Assembly (NCBI GenBank): GCA_015067615.1
Contig: SVMD01000004.1
Span: forward strand, 787 to 64,786
Length of the DNA: 64,000 nt
Direction of reading: 5' to 3'
Source of the DNA: Oscillospiraceae bacterium
GTDB lineage: Bacteria > Bacillota > Clostridia > Oscillospirales > Oscillospiraceae
Shown: positions 10,301 to 18,499 of the stretch, one piece after another
How positions within the stretch are numbered: position 1 is the stretch's first letter
How the letters are laid out: every line of letters begins with the position of its first letter
Translations under genes and position numbers: made by a program
The notes under the pieces: generated by a model
The model's input: only the letters and a program-made list of their open reading frames with translations
Told to the model about the DNA's origin: nothing
Databases searched by the model: none

Positions 10301-11678
10301 ACAGATAGGTATCGTAGTGCATATTCCGCAGCTGTCGGCGGCTCTTTTCGGCGTTGCGGATGCCGAAATAAAGGAAGTCATGGCGCTTTTCACAGCCAAC
10401 TACCTTTTTAAACCGTTCCAGCAGTTCCTGGGAGCTGCCCTGCCAGCCACAGTCAAAGCAAATGGCATCTTCCTGCAAAAAGCCGATTTCTTCGTAATAC
10501 TTCCGGGCGTTTTCCCGCTCGGCTTCACACCGGCGGAGAAATACGGCCTTGTCAAGCAGATACAGCTTCTTAAATGCAGCGATGTCCTCCTGTGTGCGGA
10601 TCACCGTTCGGAAGGAGCGCAGGCCGGTTTCTTCCAGGTGGCGGATTTCAGACCTGTCTACTTTCAGATAATCCAGGATTTCCCCAACAGTCTGACCGAA
10701 GGTATAGGGCGGCAGGCTAAGGATATCCGCTTCATTCATATCCCGAATAGCCGCCATGGTCAGCGCCCGGCGGGAGGTATAGAGGTATTCCACGTTATCC
10801 ATGCCCTGCTGCTTGCAGATGTGGTATAAATTATAGCCGTCCCGGGACAGGAAAAACAGCTTCCTGTTCTGGTTCCGGGTTTTCTCCCGGAGCCAGCGAT
10901 ACAGACCCATGTAGAGTGGTCCGCCAACTTCCACGCCCAGATTATACCAGAAGTCCCTGCTTCCATCGCACAGGATCTTATAGATACCCTTGTCAACGTC
11001 AGAGCCCGGCGCGTTCTTTATCTTCTCCAGGTCGCAGTCTCTGTGATATACGAACGTATCGAAGCCGAAGACTGCGGGAAACTCTCCGTCATCCCGGTCC
11101 TTGTCACCGATGTGCAGGATTTTTTCGCACGGAACATTCTCTTTCCGGGCAACCCGCTCGAACAGGTCCCGGTTGAATTTTGCCTTGTGTTCATCAGCGG
11201 AGCAGTACAGGTGATCCAGCCCGGCAAAGCCCTTTTCCCGCAGGAACTCTGCCAGAATGTCTGCCGTCAGGTACATGTCACTGGTGGCGATCACCCGTTT
11301 TCCCTGCGCTTTCGCATAGCGGAAAAACTCCAGCAGTTCCGTGTTGGGAACCAGAGCATCCCGTTCCAGCTGTATTTCATATGCCTTGACCGCCATCCAG
11401 TCCACAGGAATTTCCGTATGCTCGGACATCACTTCGTAAATCTGATCCATGTCCGCATGGGGATACTGATGGGCGATCCAGGCCCGGCGGCTGGCCTCGT
11501 TCTGGTCATCCATGCGCAGCTTCCGGAAACCGTTGATGCCGAAATGTCTGCCCACCAGATCAAACACCGTTTCCGGCGTGTTGGTCTTACGGAAGAGTAA
11601 GGTATCAAAAATATCGAAGGAGACAACCTCTGCCCGATCGATTTTGCTTCTGAGCAACGCCTTTGTCTGTTCGTTCAT
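7305..11678 (-). CDS. HAD-like domain fused to two GT2 glycosyltransferases
   Basis: This protein of about 1457 residues has at least four parts. The N-terminal third starts with a HAD-type motif (SFDIFDTLLF) and later HIGDKDRDDGEFPAV, as in the HAD-like domains found in surface-glycan proteins. Near residue 670 a first GT2 domain begins (FSVVIPVYNT, then VFMDCDD). Near residue 940 a second follows (LVSIIIPSKDHPN, then LFLNDDIEIF). The last 300 residues are beta-rich and unassigned. Both GT-A domains keep their Asp-rich metal site, so both are probably active. The start is uncertain: ATG 11678 lies three bases after the stop of the upstream wzt-like gene and suits translational coupling, while ATG 11699 overlaps that gene; neither has a strong ribosome site. 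It probably elongates the glycan backbone with nucleotide sugars at the cytoplasmic membrane. Confidence 0.85.
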   Translation of the reverse strand: MNEQTKALLRSKIDRAEVVSFDIFDTLLFRKTNTPETVFDLVGRHFGINGFRKLRMDDQNEASRRAWIAHQYPHADMDQIYEVMSEHTEIPVDWMAVKAYEIQLERDALVPNTELLEFFRYAKAQGKRVIATSDMYLTADILAEFLREKGFAGLDHLYCSADEHKAKFNRDLFERVARKENVPCEKILHIGDKDRDDGEFPAVFGFDTFVYHRDCDLEKIKNAPGSDVDKGIYKILCDGSRDFWYNLGVEVGGPLYMGLYRWLREKTRNQNRKLFFLSRDGYNLYHICKQQGMDNVEYLYTSRRALTMAAIRDMNEADILSLPPYTFGQTVGEILDYLKVDRSEIRHLEETGLRSFRTVIRTQEDIAAFKKLYLLDKAVFLRRCEAERENARKYYEEIGFLQEDAICFDCGWQGSSQELLERFKKVVGCEKRHDFLYFGIRNAEKSRRQLRNMHYDTYLFDFYKNYALQADMRLNVAMYELFFSAPHESVYYYNDCGQAVFEEGAGDRNKEQLLAGILDFVREGLSFVDTYGVEWTPEISVGHLKRLIHLPTEEEAVTIGDLENVDGFARQQGQTKRIAWVTREWLEENPNFEIYWLNGLLKRPDVPEDLKTDCARRLGAAYPPEVPEYHLEDEQSIRNYHRWLRNRKPTVIRELSYKPSFSVVIPVYNTVTPQLEECIQSVLHQTYDRFELILVDDHSSWDNVVPVLRKYENHEKVRVIYRSVNGHISVATNDGIAIASGEFIVFMDCDDVIEPDALFSFAEKLNENPELDFIYSDEDKLTEDGKIRHMPFFKPEWSPDLFLNMMYTNHLATYRTALVREVGGLRTAFNGSQDYDFTLRFMEKSHNSRVGHVTRVLYHWRERKESVAFAMSSKNYASEAARYAKEDYIKRNGIQAHMEPVVGMYQYRIVYHVVGDPLVSIIIPSKDHPNVLKQCIDSIRAFTDYPNYEIIVVDNGSRERNRAVISEYLEGVGAQYIYHKEEFNFSKMCNTGTARAKGQYLLFLNDDIEIFQPQWLRRMLGHAQQKHTGAVGAKLLYPQSTLLQHTGVANAVAGPLHSFSMCDDGYPYYFGWNWVDNNCIAVTGACLMVDKSKFQAAGGFDEDLPVAYNDVKLCFALHRLGWYNVIRNDAVAYHHESLSRGTDQVDDRKLIRLHGELAKLYADFPELRRADPYLNPALETLTAGLNLRQCWDTMETMDLSGCAHADYATVDAVEVTDRVRIIGWSFLPGNIRPEEMQRYLVFKDPFGKITGARAMSALRPDVAAHFGNDKLRYAGYECVVSKSDLRVDLMVYQIGVLSVTPKGKRYLRWCGETPLLRNPRPRPIGAPFERRTDFIRGKKPADVQWFLDEWGHQDSFFRIRGFAFPRGDRHYRYEKTLILSDGDGNALEFAVQPEERLDVAYTFPREHFLYYTGFVCYVYDSCLEPERTYDVIIRLKNRFDPGDIQDIVTGQKIRLPE

Positions 11679-11680
11679 GA

Positions 11681-12922
11681 TTACCGCTTCACGCTCCATT
11701 CATGGTTCAGGACAACGATACCCTCGGCAATATAGTCCATTTTGACGAAATAGCTTTTGATTCTTGTTCGGTAGTCCAGGTTGACGATTCCCGTCTGATC
11801 GAAGATGCCCACGTCGAAATAGTACTCTCCGCCGATCAGATTAAACTGGGGATAGGTCAGTGTCACTTCATTATAGCCCTTTTTCCAGGGAATTGACATA
11901 TTGTCCAGCTTGGTATTCAGGCCGCAGATATACTCATTGTCGATTCGGCGAATGGCTACACCCAGAACCGGATTCTTCAGAGTCTCATCTCCCACCAGGT
12001 AACTGACCTTCAGCACCACTTTTTCGCCGTGCTGGATTTCCTCGATCTCCCGGCCGGCGGCATTGAACATGTGCAGCTGATGGATCTGCACAAGGTCGAT
12101 CCCCGACATGTCGATCTGTCCCGCCGCGTCTCCACGCTGCGCATGGTTTTCCGCCACACACTGGGCCAGATACTGCTCAATGGGCAGATCACTTTTCAGA
12201 AAATCCAGATACCGGTCCGTGACCTCGTCAGTATTGCCGTCCATCAGCAGCTTTCCCCGGTTAAGCCAGATAGCCCGGTTGCAGAATCGCTTAACGGAGT
12301 TAACATCGTGGGTGACAAAGAGAATGGTCTTCCCTTTCTGGACAAATTCCGTGAATTTGTCCATGCACTTCATCTGGAAGCGGATATCTCCCACCGCCAG
12401 TGCCTCATCCACGATCAGAATATCCGGATCCACATGAATGGCCACCGCAAAAGCCAGCCGCACAAACATGCCGCTGGAATAGGTTTTCACCGGCTGGTTG
12501 ATGTACTCACCAATGTCCGCGAAGGCCAGGATCTGAGGAATTCTTTCCTCGATCTCTTCCCTGCTCACACGCATCATGGTGGCGTTGAGATAGATATTCT
12601 GCATGCCGGTGTATTCCATATTGAAGCCGGTGCCCAGCTCCAGCAGTGCCGCCACCTTTCCATGGATCTGCACATCACCGGAGGTGGGGTTCAGAACGCC
12701 GGTCAGGATCTTCAGAATGGTGGACTTGCCGGAACCGTTGCGGCCCACAATACCCACGATCTCACCCCTGCCGACCTCAAAGGACACTTCATCCAGGGCA
12801 TAACTCTTTTTGTGGTAAACCCTGCCCTTATTCAGGCCCAGAGCCTCCTTCAGCCGGTCCTTGGGCTCGGCATACATTTTATAAACTTTGGTAACTTTAT
12901 CTACTTTAATTACGCTTTCCAT
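11681..12922 (-). CDS. ABC glycan exporter ATPase with C-terminal Wzt-like domain
   Basis: The 413-residue protein has a full ABC ATPase in its first 250 residues: Walker A GRNGSGKST, signature YSSGM, Walker B ILIVDEALAVGD. This form (TagH/Wzt/KpsT type) exports polysaccharide or teichoic acid. Residues 260-413 form an extra beta-sandwich domain like the Wzt C-terminal domain, which in E. coli O9a binds the capped end of the glycan before export. The permease gene is 14 bases upstream on the same transcript. The presence of the Wzt C-terminal domain next to a methyltransferase gene suggests that a methylated or otherwise capped chain end is recognised; the cap itself is inferred. Confidence 0.92.
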   Translation of the reverse strand: MESVIKVDKVTKVYKMYAEPKDRLKEALGLNKGRVYHKKSYALDEVSFEVGRGEIVGIVGRNGSGKSTILKILTGVLNPTSGDVQIHGKVAALLELGTGFNMEYTGMQNIYLNATMMRVSREEIEERIPQILAFADIGEYINQPVKTYSSGMFVRLAFAVAIHVDPDILIVDEALAVGDIRFQMKCMDKFTEFVQKGKTILFVTHDVNSVKRFCNRAIWLNRGKLLMDGNTDEVTDRYLDFLKSDLPIEQYLAQCVAENHAQRGDAAGQIDMSGIDLVQIHQLHMFNAAGREIEEIQHGEKVVLKVSYLVGDETLKNPVLGVAIRRIDNEYICGLNTKLDNMSIPWKKGYNEVTLTYPQFNLIGGEYYFDVGIFDQTGIVNLDYRTRIKSYFVKMDYIAEGIVVLNHEWSVKR

Positions 12923-12936
12923 ACTGCCCCCGTATC

Positions 12937-13902
12937 TTACAGAACATCAGAAAAATGCGTTTTCAGCCTGTTGAATACTTTTGTACCGATCAGATAAATT
13001 CCGGCACAGATACACCAGAAATACACGCTCCAGGCGGGTTTTTCCCAGAACCACAGTTTCTCCAGCAGAGCATCCCGGAAACCCGCCACAACGTAATAAA
13101 CCGGATTGAGCTTGAAAATCTTTTGCAAGCTCAGGGACATGGTAGCTGCCGGATTCCACATAATGGGCGTCAGCCAGATGCCCATGGTCAGGATGATGTT
13201 CACAATTTGGGACATATCCCGGAAGAACACCGTAAAGGCAGCCGTAATATAGGAAAGACCCGTTGCCAGGAGCGCCAGCGCGCAGGTATAGTACGGCAGC
13301 TGCAGAAGATACAGATCAATGCCATATCCATAGCCCACGCACATCAGCACCACAACGCCCACAAAGAACAGGTGGACAAACAACGCGGAGCACACCTTCA
13401 GCACCGGAAGAATTTCCACATTAAACCGCACCTTTTTTACCAGATAGTTATATTCCAGCAGAGAGTTGGATGCGCCCATCCAGGCTTCGGAGAAATAAAA
13501 CCAGGGCACCAGTCCGGACATCAGGAACAGGATAAAGGGATGATCACTCATATTGCCGGAGCGTAGGCCCACCTGAAATACAAACCAGTACAAAACAATG
13601 GTGATCACCGGCTGAAAAAACGCCCAGAACACGCCCAGATAGGATCCGGCAAACCGTGCCCGGAAATCATTTTTCACCAGTGCCCAAACCACGTCCCGTT
13701 CCCGGAAGAGGTACCGCGGCAGCCGCAGCATGTCCTTCCGGTTCAGCAAACACGCCACCGCGGTGATATTGATGGCTGCGCACAGCGCATAATGCTGATA
13801 AGGCGGGTCCGGAGAAAACCGGGCAGATACCAGCAGCATCAGGTTCAATGCCGCCGTCAGGAAGATCAGGCCGCCGACACCAATTCTTTCTTTATTCTTC
13901 AT
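12937..13902 (-). CDS. ABC-2 type polysaccharide export permease
   Basis: The 321-residue membrane protein has two N-terminal hydrophobic segments followed by the ABC-2 exporter core (WALVKNDFRARFAGSYLGV, a hallmark of TagG/Wzm/KpsM permeases, then FLMSGLVPWFYF). About eight membrane segments can be seen. It should pair with the ATPase encoded next to it to move lipid-linked glycan across the membrane. Its start codon overlaps the stop of the methyltransferase gene by four bases (ATGA), so the two are probably translated together. The N-terminal pair of hydrophobic segments before the permease core is longer than in many TagG proteins. Confidence 0.92.
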   Translation of the reverse strand: MKNKERIGVGGLIFLTAALNLMLLVSARFSPDPPYQHYALCAAINITAVACLLNRKDMLRLPRYLFRERDVVWALVKNDFRARFAGSYLGVFWAFFQPVITIVLYWFVFQVGLRSGNMSDHPFILFLMSGLVPWFYFSEAWMGASNSLLEYNYLVKKVRFNVEILPVLKVCSALFVHLFFVGVVVLMCVGYGYGIDLYLLQLPYYTCALALLATGLSYITAAFTVFFRDMSQIVNIILTMGIWLTPIMWNPAATMSLSLQKIFKLNPVYYVVAGFRDALLEKLWFWEKPAWSVYFWCICAGIYLIGTKVFNRLKTHFSDVL

Positions 13903-15416
13903 CGGCTTCCTCCCCGTTTGATGCGGTTTTTCACTTTCCTTACGACCTTCCGCAGAATCCCGGCAGCACGTTTCACCAGCTTCATGACCACATTATTTTC
14001 ATATCGGTTCAACCTGCGCTCCAGCTCCATGGCGTACAGGTCCTTGCTGTTGGCAAGCGTAATATACGCGCCGATATCCACACGGCACCGGGCCAGTTCG
14101 TCATTCAGCGCCGTAATATTGCTTTGAAGCGTCGACACATAGGCTTCCTTTTCCTCAATGGCCTCATCCAGCCGGAGGATATGCTCCTGAAGTTCCGTTT
14201 CCCGACAGCCCAACCTGGTAATTTCCGAACGCAGCAGTTCCTGTTCTGCCTGAAGCGCCTGAAACGCCCGGCATTTCTCGTCGTACAGCGCAGCCTGTTT
14301 CTGATGCCTGCGCTCCATCTCCTCCAGCAGGCAGGGAATCGCTTCCTCCAGCTGCTTCAGATACGCCTGTCCGGGCAGCAGGATGTCAGCCTCCAAAGTA
14401 ATTGGGCCGGTGCCCGGCAGGGTGTCGGTATAGACCAGAGGGTCCTCGCCCGCAAGCAACAGACCGTCGCCCAGATCATGCCCTTCCGGGCAGATCAGCG
14501 GGATCTCCGCTCCGCCCTGCCGCAGACAGATGCTCCGCAGGATACAGCCCTGCAGTTCCACCGGATCAAAGCGAACACGCTTCACATCTTCATAATTCTC
14601 TGTCTCCCAGCGGGCGTGATAACCATTTTCCGTCAGTTCGGAGACGATCCCGATGACCTCCTCCGGGTTAAAGTCCCGCCCGGTGTCCAGATACACATGA
14701 CTTTGGATCCGGGATTCGGGCAGCACGGGTACTCTGCCCGGCGCCGGATCCTTGTCCAGAGCAAAGACAAACTGGTACACTTCACCGCACCGGCGCTCAT
14801 TCAGGATATTCTCCAGAAGACCAACTCTGGGAAGCTGTTCCGGAAACTGCTCCGTATAGCCGGTGGGACAGCGGGTCCCCTCCACAAACCGCAGCGTCAG
14901 ACCGCAATCCTCCGCCAGTTCCCGCAGGTTTTCCAGTCCCCAGAAACGGACGTGCGAATCATCCAGAATACCGGTAGGCGTATAGTCAAAGCGTTCGCAG
15001 CAGCATTTCAGCAGAATATCATTGTGCGTAATATTCGGCACCGAAGCCAAAATCGTGCCGCTGTCCTTCAGCAGCCGGGCTGCCTGTTTCAGAACCGCCA
15101 CCGGATCCGGCAGATGCTCCAGAACATCGGCAAATAAAATCGCGTCAAACCGGATGTCACCGAAGCGCTGCACCCAGGAATAATCCATGATATCGCCGCA
15201 GACACCGTCCTGTGCGTATTGCAGTGCCGTATCATAGGCTTCCCGGTCGTATTCCACAATATAGACTCTGCAGTTCATCTTTTCCTGCATATACCGGGTC
15301 ATGCGTCCCGTGGCGCAGCCAAATTCCAGGACCACAGAATGATCCCGGATTTTATTTAGAATAATACCTGTGGAGGTATTCAGTGACAAATCTATCTCAA
15401 AATCGTATTTCGACAT
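13899..15416 (-). CDS. SAM methyltransferase with coiled-coil C-terminal tail
   Basis: The track ORF begins at 15503, but ATG 15416 has GGAGG eight bases upstream and is the better start (505 aa). Residues about 15-190 are a class I methyltransferase: the SAM-binding motif is VVLEFGCATGRMT and ILFADVLEHLPDP follows. A middle region of about 200 residues is unassigned. Residues about 370-480 form a long coiled coil, and the last 35 residues are strongly basic and amphipathic, suited to membrane contact. A methyltransferase followed by a coiled coil and membrane-binding tail is the plan of the WbdD chain terminator of the E. coli O9a polysaccharide, whose coiled coil sets chain length. The similarity is architectural; no sequence homology is claimed. 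Confidence 0.85.
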   Translation of the reverse strand: MSKYDFEIDLSLNTSTGIILNKIRDHSVVLEFGCATGRMTRYMQEKMNCRVYIVEYDREAYDTALQYAQDGVCGDIMDYSWVQRFGDIRFDAILFADVLEHLPDPVAVLKQAARLLKDSGTILASVPNITHNDILLKCCCERFDYTPTGILDDSHVRFWGLENLRELAEDCGLTLRFVEGTRCPTGYTEQFPEQLPRVGLLENILNERRCGEVYQFVFALDKDPAPGRVPVLPESRIQSHVYLDTGRDFNPEEVIGIVSELTENGYHARWETENYEDVKRVRFDPVELQGCILRSICLRQGGAEIPLICPEGHDLGDGLLLAGEDPLVYTDTLPGTGPITLEADILLPGQAYLKQLEEAIPCLLEEMERRHQKQAALYDEKCRAFQALQAEQELLRSEITRLGCRETELQEHILRLDEAIEEKEAYVSTLQSNITALNDELARCRVDIGAYITLANSKDLYAMELERRLNRYENNVVMKLVKRAAGILRKVVRKVKNRIKRGGSR

Positions 15417-15462
15417 GGATGTTTCCTCCATCGTCCTGCCGTGGCAGAACGTAAACGCATGC

Positions 15463-18108
15463 TCAGCGTTTGAACAGTTTGGTATAAACCCGGTAAGCAA
15501 CACCGATCAGCCACTTGATCTGGCGTTTAAAGGGCATATTTTCCCGGTTGAAGAATCTGACCATTTTGTATTCCAGGCTCTGGTTAATGCTTTGCAGCGT
15601 CGCCTCCAGCTGACCGATCCGCTGGATCAGTTCTGCCGCGGAGCCCCCGGTATATCCCCCCTGATCTGCCTGTCCAATCACGTAGGCATTGTACATTGCC
15701 TGGACATCATAATCTCCGTCCTGCTCTCTGGCCGGGGGCAGGGTGCAATAGAGCTGACGGTATTCCTCCGCCATTTGGGCAATGGTCTTGTGCGGGGTTT
15801 CCAAAACACATTTCCGCATATGCGCCAGCTGCTCCCGATCCTCGAATATCTCATCGATCCGTCCCAGAATCTCCCTGGCTGACGCGCTGTGACTGACCAA
15901 CCAGCCGATCTGATCCTGACGCAGCCTTTCACCCAGGGCACCGATATCCGTTGCCAGAATGGGAATTCCCGCTACATGTGCTTCTGACGCGGTATAGCAG
16001 AAGGTCTCAGGACAGATGGGCAGTATGCAGACCAGATCGATCTGATTCTGATTCAGAATCTGCATAACATCTTCTCTGCAATACCAGCCGGTTTTGATCA
16101 CATTCGACTTTTCCAGTGTAATCAGATTGGGGTCCCCGTTTCCGCCGATAATATACCAGTCGTATCGGCTGCCGCTCTGGCGGATCATCTCATAGGCCAG
16201 TGCGCTGCCCTTCGTTTCGTTCATTCCGCCCAGGAAAGCAATTCGGGGCACTTTCTTCTCCCGGTACTTGTAATCTTTCATTCTGATCCAGTCACTGCGG
16301 AATTCTTCCTCACCGCTGCGCAGGATCAGCTGCACCCGCAGCGGTCCGGAAGCAAAACAGCCGTCGGGGATCCGAACCGTGAAGCCGCAGTGCAGATACA
16401 GTGTTCCTATGGACTCCGCCACATCCGGACGGTTGACCGTCCTGGTTCTGTACTGGCAGCGTGTTCCCTTTTCATCCTCCACCAGCAGGAGCATCTGGCA
16501 GAAGCTGCTGTTTATACCCTCCCGGAATGCCCATCCACTGATCGTATAGTCCGCACCGCAGGCCTGTTCAATTTGATACTTCAACTCTGACGTAGTTTTT
16601 TTCATCTCCAGCGGCTGCATGTCAAACCGGTTCATTCCATGACCGATGACCCGGATACGCTCTTTCAGCTGGGGATATACCGCGCTGTAGACTTCCCTTA
16701 CCGCATTGGAAGGCGCAATCAGCTGTTCGCAGGCATTCAGCGCCTGCAGCACATGTTCTCTCCATTCAGACAGATACGTCTGTCCCTGAACATAGCCCAT
16801 CTGGCTGCACAGGCATCGGGCACAATTGTCACTGAATCCACCGCAGTACCTGCTCCCGTTTTCCAGCAGCTTAATAGTGGGACATACATAGAAAAAGTCA
16901 TGCAGTGTCGCAATCAGCGGAATGCCCCGTTCCTTCGCGATTCGGAAGATATCCAGTGACAGGTCCATCACATGATGCACATGTACCACATCGATCCGAA
17001 AAGCGCCAAAAATCTGGTCGATCACTTCTGTCAGCTCCCGGCTGTGGAACATCTGAAACAGCGGTTTCTTCTCCACAAAGAAATGGAAGCTCATCTGACC
17101 GTCTTCCTGATAGATCGTCAGCCGCAGAATCTTGCCATCCCGGGCAAGTACAAATACATTGTGATCCTCCCTAAGCTGGTTCATCAGATCCTTTACATGG
17201 AACTGGGTACCGCCGATGCTGTCACTCGCATCGGCACGAAAATCCATATGCAGCACATAGAGAATATTCTTTTTCCCGTTTTCAAGTCTGGCATACAGCT
17301 CCACGTTGCTGCGCAGGTATTGGTCTGGGTTATCCCGAACGTACTCCGCATTTTCCTGCAGCTGCCGTGGATAGCGCCCCCGCAGGATCTGCTCATGCTC
17401 TGCCATCAGCTTTTTCTTTTCCTCACCGAGGAACGATGCGGAACCGCTGTGAAAAATGTAAGTATCATCACACAGTACATGGTAATACCCCATTTGCTCG
17501 GCACGCCAGCAAAAATCGTTTTCCTCACCATAGCCCCGCTTGAAGGTTTCTTCATCAAACAGTCCGATTTTTTCAATCACTTCCCGCTTGATAAACATGC
17601 AAAAGCCCACAGCCACTGTGATTCTCGGGTACTTTCTCATGCTCCTGCGTTCAATGATTCGGGCATATTCCTCAATGGACATACCGTAGGGAACAGTATT
17701 GTCCTGGCAAAAGTTAGGAATGGAGCACAATGTTGCGTTGTTGGAGAAGGGTGTCACGGTGGCGATAGCCGGATCCGAATAGGCACACCGCAGCATTTTG
17801 TCAATCCACCCGGCAGTCACAATGGTATCCGCGTTCAGCAGCAGTACATCCCTTTGGGAATACTGCAGTCCCCGGTTAATCGTACCGGAGAAACCCAGAT
17901 TCTCTTCATTGTGAAGCACCACAATACCCGGCTGCTCCAGACTGTTCAGATATTCACTGACCTTTTGATCCGGGCTACAGTCATCGATCAGGATCAGGCG
18001 GTCCCGGTTCAGATCCGTATGCTCCTGAATGCTTCTGACGCATACCCGCAAATGCTCAAGTGCGTTGTACACCGGAACAATGATATCAATTCCTTCGCTT
18101 CTGTTCAC
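15463..18108 (-). CDS. Bifunctional GT2-GT4 glycosyltransferase
   Basis: This first gene of the glycan operon encodes 881 residues. Residues 1-250 are a GT-A fold family 2 transferase (IDIIVPVYNALEHL, LLNADT, and EENDFCWRAEQMGY near the acceptor site). Residues about 280-780 form a GT-B fold family 4-like transferase, beginning with KNILYVLHMDF and IGGTQFHVKDL; it contains an inserted beta domain near residues 530-610. The basic C-terminal tail (YRVYTKLFKR) resembles that of the neighbouring methyltransferase. Translation starts at GTG 18108 behind AAAGGTGA. Donor sugar and linkage cannot be read from the sequence. Confidence 0.88.
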   Translation of the reverse strand: MNRSEGIDIIVPVYNALEHLRVCVRSIQEHTDLNRDRLILIDDCSPDQKVSEYLNSLEQPGIVVLHNEENLGFSGTINRGLQYSQRDVLLLNADTIVTAGWIDKMLRCAYSDPAIATVTPFSNNATLCSIPNFCQDNTVPYGMSIEEYARIIERRSMRKYPRITVAVGFCMFIKREVIEKIGLFDEETFKRGYGEENDFCWRAEQMGYYHVLCDDTYIFHSGSASFLGEEKKKLMAEHEQILRGRYPRQLQENAEYVRDNPDQYLRSNVELYARLENGKKNILYVLHMDFRADASDSIGGTQFHVKDLMNQLREDHNVFVLARDGKILRLTIYQEDGQMSFHFFVEKKPLFQMFHSRELTEVIDQIFGAFRIDVVHVHHVMDLSLDIFRIAKERGIPLIATLHDFFYVCPTIKLLENGSRYCGGFSDNCARCLCSQMGYVQGQTYLSEWREHVLQALNACEQLIAPSNAVREVYSAVYPQLKERIRVIGHGMNRFDMQPLEMKKTTSELKYQIEQACGADYTISGWAFREGINSSFCQMLLLVEDEKGTRCQYRTRTVNRPDVAESIGTLYLHCGFTVRIPDGCFASGPLRVQLILRSGEEEFRSDWIRMKDYKYREKKVPRIAFLGGMNETKGSALAYEMIRQSGSRYDWYIIGGNGDPNLITLEKSNVIKTGWYCREDVMQILNQNQIDLVCILPICPETFCYTASEAHVAGIPILATDIGALGERLRQDQIGWLVSHSASAREILGRIDEIFEDREQLAHMRKCVLETPHKTIAQMAEEYRQLYCTLPPAREQDGDYDVQAMYNAYVIGQADQGGYTGGSAAELIQRIGQLEATLQSINQSLEYKMVRFFNRENMPFKRQIKWLIGVAYRVYTKLFKR

Positions 18109-18231
18109 ACAATCACCTTTTCTGATACGGCACAGTCTGCTGCCAATTCCCGGACCGGTATTTCCGCCGCCTGTTCCTTCGTTATTTTATACAAATGTAA
18201 AAAACATAGTAATTCCAATTTTAATTAAATT

Positions 18232-18260
18232 ATTATACAACCTCCATAAAAATAAGTCAA
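18232..18260 (-). promoter_or_regulatory. Promoter of the glycan operon
   Basis: TTGACT (18260-18255) and TATAAT (18237-18232) on the minus strand are spaced by exactly 17 bases in an AT-rich gap. It leaves a leader of a little over 100 bases before the GTG start at 18108. Confidence 0.75.
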
Positions 18261-18371
18261 TAATCCGCGCTCTCAAACTCTTTGTCAGTTATTTCCATAT
18301 CCGGCGCTCTCCGCCGTATCTGTTCTCAGAACCAGCAGACGCAAAATATCCGTATTAGCAGGAAAACACAA

Positions 18372-18391
18372 AAACCGCCGGTATTTACCGG
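18372..18391 (-). terminator. Probable terminator after the recombinase gene
   Basis: A short stem (ccggt / accgg, extended by flanking pairs) is followed on the minus strand by a T-rich run. It lies about 110 bases past the recombinase stop. The rest of the 18109-18499 gap holds only the glycan promoter; no sigK C-terminal coding sequence was found in it. Confidence 0.5.
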
Positions 18392-18499
18392 AATGTTCCA
18401 TATTCCGCACCTTCATATCCACGGAAATCCCTTTTTTCAGATTGGCGCGTTCCCGGAATAGTTTTTCTGAGAACGCCTTTGTGTATCACATTTCGGAAA

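Noticed and set aside
18109-18499. Possible location of the missing sigK C-terminal half
   Set aside because: All three minus frames were inspected and have early stops and no sigma region 3 or 4 sequence.
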